9,546 bases of DNA from JBCCSZ01 sp039199225 (lineage in GTDB: Bacteria; Bacteroidota; Bacteroidia; Chitinophagales; Saprospiraceae). A program made the position numbers and the translations under genes. The stretch lies in NCBI GenBank assembly GCA_039199225.1, contig JBCCSZ010000302.1, positions 1 through 9,546 on the forward strand, read 5' to 3'. The notes beneath the pieces are model-generated. The model did not search any database. It was not told where the DNA came from and saw only the letters and a list, made by a program, of their open reading frames with translations. Below, piece by piece: positions 6,799 to 9,546 of the stretch. Position 1 is the stretch's first letter; every line of letters begins with the position of its first letter.

Positions 6799-7356
6799 TT
6801 ATTCAGGGTCTGTAGTTCCATGGTCTCCCTCAATCCGAATCCGGTTCTCTGAAATATCGATGATCATTTTTTGCCGAACAATCAAAAAACCGTAAGTCCC
6901 CAGTATCATCACCAGGGGGACAATACCGATGTGTATCCCAATCGAAATCCAATAGATACTCGCCAGTAAAGTGATGAAAGACATTCCTCCTCCAAGAATC
7001 GTGATATCGTTTCGAATCTGTCGATTGCGAATCTCGACCCAGCGCGATTGAATATCCGGGTCCAGTTCTTTGTCCTGCAAAACGATCAACTCCCACACAA
7101 GGGGGTCCTCCATATTTTGCAAGGTCTTCAAATCTCCACCCGACGTCTGCAAGGTTTGCAAAAAGGCCGTAAGCTTTCTAGCCATATCCTCTTTTTCCCT
7201 AGCCAAGGATAAATACCTTTTTCGGGCAGTTTCTACCTTCGAAGCCTTGGCCAAAGCAAGAAAATCCCCTTCTCTCTTGCGCGCATTTTTAATAGCAACC
7301 AGACATTTCTCTCTAATCCGATAAGTAACTCTAGCTTTTCTTTGTATGATATTCAT
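6799..7356 (-). CDS. Coiled-coil protein with two C-terminal membrane helices (unknown function)
   Basis: A 185-residue protein that I do not recognise. Residues about 1-75 are strongly basic and helical (RKREGDFLALAKASK, then REKEDMARKLTAFLQ), likely a coiled coil. Residues 80-115 form a charged linker (DPLVWELIVLQDKELDPDIQ). Two hydrophobic segments follow at about 118-139 and 142-162 (ISIGIHIGIVPLVMILGTYG between and within them). The tail is short and acidic (ENRIRIEGDHGTTDPE). Both ends should face the cytoplasm, with the bulk of the protein as an N-terminal cytoplasmic domain. The ATG at 7356 is preferred. The frame extends upstream to a TTG at 7413, which would add 19 residues including a short hydrophobic run. 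A strong promoter-like sequence and a foldable leader lie upstream. The gene is divergent from the OmpA-domain gene and heads a three-gene minus-strand row. Confidence 0.72.
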   Translation of the reverse strand: MNIIQRKARVTYRIREKCLVAIKNARKREGDFLALAKASKVETARKRYLSLAREKEDMARKLTAFLQTLQTSGGDLKTLQNMEDPLVWELIVLQDKELDPDIQSRWVEIRNRQIRNDITILGGGMSFITLLASIYWISIGIHIGIVPLVMILGTYGFLIVRQKMIIDISENRIRIEGDHGTTDPE

Positions 7357-7415
7357 ATTTGAGTGAAGTAATAAATGAAAAATTACAAATCCTGCTGTGT
7401 ATAGTTCACTCAATA

Positions 7416-7472
7416 AGGCTGATAGAGCTTTCAGTTATCCAATCCAATGATAAGCCGCATTGAAAGCAGCCT
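7416..7472 (-). ncRNA. Candidate structured 5' leader of the 185-residue gene
   Basis: Three nested perfect pairings fold this 57-base stretch: AGGCT (7416-7420) with AGCCT (7468-7472), GCTTTCA (7427-7433) with TGAAAGC (7461-7467), and TTATC (7435-7439) with GATAA (7449-7453). They are separated only by a 6-base bulge and a 1x7 internal loop, for 17 paired bases in total. The element lies downstream of the minus-strand promoter at 7534-7564 and upstream of the ATG at 7356, so it would be in the leader of that mRNA. It matches no riboswitch class that I recognise. A cis-acting regulatory RNA or translation control hairpin is inferred. Confidence 0.35.
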
Positions 7473-7533
7473 AAGCAGTTAGTCTAAGTCTGAAATTAGG
7501 GATGGTTTGGAACTTTTGAATACTCTATAACAG

Positions 7534-7564
7534 CAAATATACAAATAATTTACCATATAACAAC
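7534..7564 (-). promoter_or_regulatory. Bacteroidota-type promoter for the minus-strand membrane cluster
   Basis: On the minus strand, GTTG (7564-7561) is followed by 19 bases and then TATATTTG (7541-7534). TATATTTG fits the Bacteroidota primary sigma -7 consensus TAnnTTTG exactly, and TTG is the core of the -33 box. The spacing is in the normal range. Transcription should begin a few bases downstream, near 7527, leaving a leader of about 170 bases before the ATG at 7356. Confidence 0.6.
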
Positions 7565-7777
7565 TACTACACTAAGCTTATTGCTTTTAAATATGAATAT
7601 TTTTTAAATTATTATTTATTTTATATAACGCATTGCAGCCTATTTTGTTTGAATACATGCCGAACGGCTTGTGCATCTGCCATCTTCAAGACTTTTGTAG
7701 CGCACCCACAAATGCAGATAAAAACAATATTTTCTCCCGGAAATGCATTTTACTTAGGAACACTCGGACCTTCCCAC

Positions 7778-8926
7778 ATGAAATGGCTTTTTTACATCTT
7801 TACCTTCCTGGCACCGCCTGCGCTGTTTTGCCAAAATCTATTGGCCAATGGCGACTTTGAGGAACTCAATACCTGCCCGGAATACGGGACGACCTGCGCA
7901 CCGGAAGCTTGGTTCCGCCTCCCTCCCAACAACCTCAACATCATCACCCGAGAGGGTCCAGAGGTCTTCGAAGGCAATTATTCCGAACTGATTGTGGTTG
8001 AAAACAAGGATATGCTATTGGTTCGTCGCGTCTTCCTGTACACCATGCTGCTGTGTCCACTTGAGGAAGGCGTAGCCTACCAAATGTCTTTCCAACTCAA
8101 CCCAGTGTCCGATGAAAATTTTCAATTGGGTGTATTGTTCAGTGAAACAGAATTAGTCAGTGGCATTCACAACCCATTGCGCGTCTCCCCTTCCGTGCTG
8201 GTCACCAAAGAACAAGTCCTTCGGTCTGACCCCAAAACCAACTGGCGTGAAATAACATTCACCTACACCGCTCGCGGCGGAGAGCAATTTCTGATGTTCG
8301 GCAACTTTACCCCTAGCCCTCTTCCTTTTTACCAGCAACGCAAAGCCGATAATTACCTAGGCGACATTGTCTACCTCATTGACGCGGTTCGCTTAACACC
8401 AGTGGAGCCCACGGACTCCCTCCCCTGCCCCCAGGCAGCAGCAGTCAAAAAGAGCCTCTACGCCAACAACCATCGGCACACCTACAAATGGCGCATCCGC
8501 CCACCATCTGCGGCACTGACGCAGGCGGGTAGTTCCGGCCTACTGCGCTCGTCGCCTACGGCTCCTCCACTACCTAAAAAAGAAAAGAAACTCGAAATTC
8601 CAGACATTGCCTTCGACTTTGATCGGTCCTACATCAAGAAGACCTTTTTTGACAAATTGGATACGCTGATTATGGAAATCAAAGCCTTCAACCCGGAAGA
8701 AATTCAGATCATCGGCTACACGGACAACATCGGGAGCGACGATTACAATTTTCGGCTTTCCAAAAAAAGAGCGGTCGCCGTGAGAGAATATTTGCGTAGG
8801 GGCTTCGACAACTATCGAGGCAAAGTATTGGTCGACGGACGTGGCGAGGAAAATCCCAAGGTGGACAATTCGACGCCCGAAAACCGAGCTGTTAACCGAA
8901 GGGTCGAAATCACACTCATCAAATAA
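7778..8926 (+). CDS. Secreted OmpA-domain peptidoglycan-binding protein
   Basis: A 382-residue envelope protein. Residues 1-19 are a signal peptide (MKWLFYIFTFLAPPALFCQ); the following NLLANGDFEELNTCP is a mature N-terminus typical of Bacteroidota. Residues about 20-210 look like a beta-sandwich, perhaps carbohydrate-binding or jelly-roll (NWREITFTYTARGGEQFLMFGNF, with YLIDAVRL at the end). A Pro/Ser/Ala/Lys-rich linker spans about 211-270. The C-terminal OmpA/MotB domain (272-382) has IAFDFDRSYIKKTFFDKLD, GYTDNIGSDDYNFRLSKKRA and NRAVNRRVEI. D316 and R331, 15 residues apart, correspond to the residues that hold peptidoglycan diaminopimelate in OmpA. The cysteine at the signal peptide end is not in a standard lipobox (ALFC), so signal peptidase I is more likely than lipidation. 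The start is ATG 7778, because an in-frame TTG at 7649 would bury the signal peptide. Likely role: anchoring an outer-membrane or periplasmic module to the cell wall. The next gene begins 7 bases downstream. Confidence 0.94.
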   Translation: MKWLFYIFTFLAPPALFCQNLLANGDFEELNTCPEYGTTCAPEAWFRLPPNNLNIITREGPEVFEGNYSELIVVENKDMLLVRRVFLYTMLLCPLEEGVAYQMSFQLNPVSDENFQLGVLFSETELVSGIHNPLRVSPSVLVTKEQVLRSDPKTNWREITFTYTARGGEQFLMFGNFTPSPLPFYQQRKADNYLGDIVYLIDAVRLTPVEPTDSLPCPQAAAVKKSLYANNHRHTYKWRIRPPSAALTQAGSSGLLRSSPTAPPLPKKEKKLEIPDIAFDFDRSYIKKTFFDKLDTLIMEIKAFNPEEIQIIGYTDNIGSDDYNFRLSKKRAVAVREYLRRGFDNYRGKVLVDGRGEENPKVDNSTPENRAVNRRVEITLIK

Positions 8927-8933
8927 GTTTCTG

Positions 8934-9392
8934 ATGCAAAAGCTTCAAATTCGAACTGCTTCCCTTTCCGATCTCGATGCCATCGCACAAATAGATGCCG
9001 CCGCTTTTGGTGGGATGAGCTACCCGCGATTTGTACTCCGACAGTTTCAGGATTGCTTTGGTCCTCTCTTCAAAGTTGCTCAGGTGGAGGGCCACATCGC
9101 AGCCTATGTACTCGGAGGGACCAAGCTGCATTCGACAACCGCTTTTGTCTTATCCCTGGCCACTCATCCAACATACGCTCGCCAAGGGCTGGCAGCTAGG
9201 CTACTAGATGCACTATGGACAGAAGGCGCAGCACTCGGCCTTCAAAAGTGGCAACTCACCGTCTCGCCAAACAATCGGGCCGCCATCGCCCTTTACCACA
9301 AAAAGGGCTTTCAAGAAATCCGTCAATATGAAGATTACTATGGCGATGGGCAAGACCGAATACTAATGGAAAAACAACACGCTAGCCACTGA
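8934..9392 (+). CDS. RimI-like GNAT N-acetyltransferase
   Basis: A 152-residue acetyltransferase. Motif A, which binds acetyl-CoA, spans about 72-91 (LSLATHPTYARQGLAARLL), with the loop ARQGLA at 82-87. Motif B runs from about 108 (LTVSPNNRAAIALYHKKGF) and carries the Asn, Ala, Tyr and Gly-Phe positions typical of the RimI branch. EDYYGDGQDRILM at 133-145 is the family's C-terminal signature. RimI-type enzymes acetylate protein N-termini, such as ribosomal protein S18 in E. coli, but related copies act on other amines, so rimI itself is not assigned. The ATG at 8934 is chosen because the fold begins immediately (MQKLQIRTASLSDLDAI); an upstream in-frame extension from 8841 lies inside the OmpA gene. 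It starts 7 bases after that gene's stop and is very likely cotranscribed with it. It is cytosolic. Confidence 0.93.
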   Translation: MQKLQIRTASLSDLDAIAQIDAAAFGGMSYPRFVLRQFQDCFGPLFKVAQVEGHIAAYVLGGTKLHSTTAFVLSLATHPTYARQGLAARLLDALWTEGAALGLQKWQLTVSPNNRAAIALYHKKGFQEIRQYEDYYGDGQDRILMEKQHASH

Positions 9393-9546
9393 GGCGACTT
9401 CCAAAGCTTGCTGAAATTCAAAAAATTTCTCCCCTTGCAAAACTCTTGATTTCATTCTATTCTTTTAATGTTGGAATGGACCACATTTGTACAAGCAGCT
9501 CATAAAATTAGATGAACTGATAATTTCAATAAAAGCTTAAAAAGAA
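9393..9546. other. Non-coding end of the window
   Basis: No gene is supported in the last 154 bases. A small hairpin, GAAATT/AATTTC at 9413-9429 with a 5-base loop, follows the acetyltransferase stop by 20 bases but has no T tract, so it is not called a terminator. The sequence becomes AT-rich toward the edge and shows no complete promoter. Confidence 0.5.

Larger units (their letters stand above)
7357..7777. other. Divergent intergenic region with promoter and leader structure
   Basis: Four hundred and twenty bases separate the 185-residue gene from the OmpA-domain gene. It contains a foldable element (7416-7472), a consensus minus-strand promoter (7534-7564) and a very AT-rich stretch (about 7535-7630) with an inverted repeat AAATATGAATATTT at 7589-7602. 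No full consensus promoter for the OmpA gene was found. A frame in phase with that gene is open from a TTG at 7649, but the signal peptide places the start at 7778. No independent gene is supported here. Confidence 0.6.

Noticed and set aside
7357..7413. A 19-residue N-terminal extension of the 185-residue protein from a TTG
   Set aside because: It needs a rare start, whereas ATG 7356 gives a clean N-terminus. The extension's short hydrophobic run leaves some doubt.
7435..7443. TTATCCAAT as a DnaA box
   Set aside because: It differs from TTATCCACA at the end, is a single copy, and is better explained as part of the foldable leader.
7649..7777. A 43-residue N-terminal extension of the OmpA-domain protein from a TTG
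   Set aside because: It would place the clear signal peptide (from ATG 7778) internally and block secretion.
8841..8933. A 31-residue N-terminal extension of the RimI-like protein
   Set aside because: It lies entirely inside or at the end of the OmpA gene in another frame, and the GNAT fold begins right after ATG 8934.

Overview
The window looks like chromosomal DNA of a Bacteroidota bacterium, probably near the Saprospiria. This is inferred from three things. Starts lack Shine-Dalgarno sites. There is a clean Bacteroidota-type promoter (TTG, 19 nt, TAnnTTTG) at 7534-7564. One secreted protein has a mature N-terminus (NLLANGDFEE) followed by an OmpA domain, an arrangement typical of that phylum. 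I see no tRNA, rRNA, CRISPR array, insertion sequence or phage gene.

Layout, left to right. (1) 3-584 (+): the 3' part of a gene for an uncharacterised, probably exported protein cut by the window edge. It is followed by 400 bases without a gene, ending in an AT-rich block with nested inverted repeats. (2) 986-1944 (-): a two-gene operon, a DinB-family metalloprotein and a GNAT acetyltransferase, joined by a one-base stop/start overlap (TAATG). (3) 2265-5795 (+): complete dnaE, the DNA polymerase III alpha subunit, with polymerase and PHP metal sites both intact. It is divergent from the DinB operon across 320 bases. (4) 5850-7356 (-): three same-strand genes that I cannot name: a 185-residue coiled-coil protein with two C-terminal membrane segments, a 115-residue protein with two membrane segments, and an 89-residue helical protein. 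The first has a good promoter and a foldable leader, and the last ends in a probable intrinsic terminator. (5) 7778-9392 (+): a secreted OmpA-type peptidoglycan-binding protein with an N-terminal beta-sandwich-like region, then a RimI-like GNAT acetyltransferase 7 bases downstream. The last 154 bases hold no gene.

Functionally this is a mix of housekeeping (replication), small-molecule or protein modification (two GNATs, DinB) and cell-envelope genes. Nothing links the blocks beyond adjacency. No obvious defence or mobile system is present. The least explained parts are the three-gene minus-strand cluster and the structured non-coding stretches at 7416-7472, 6231-6306 and 905-955.
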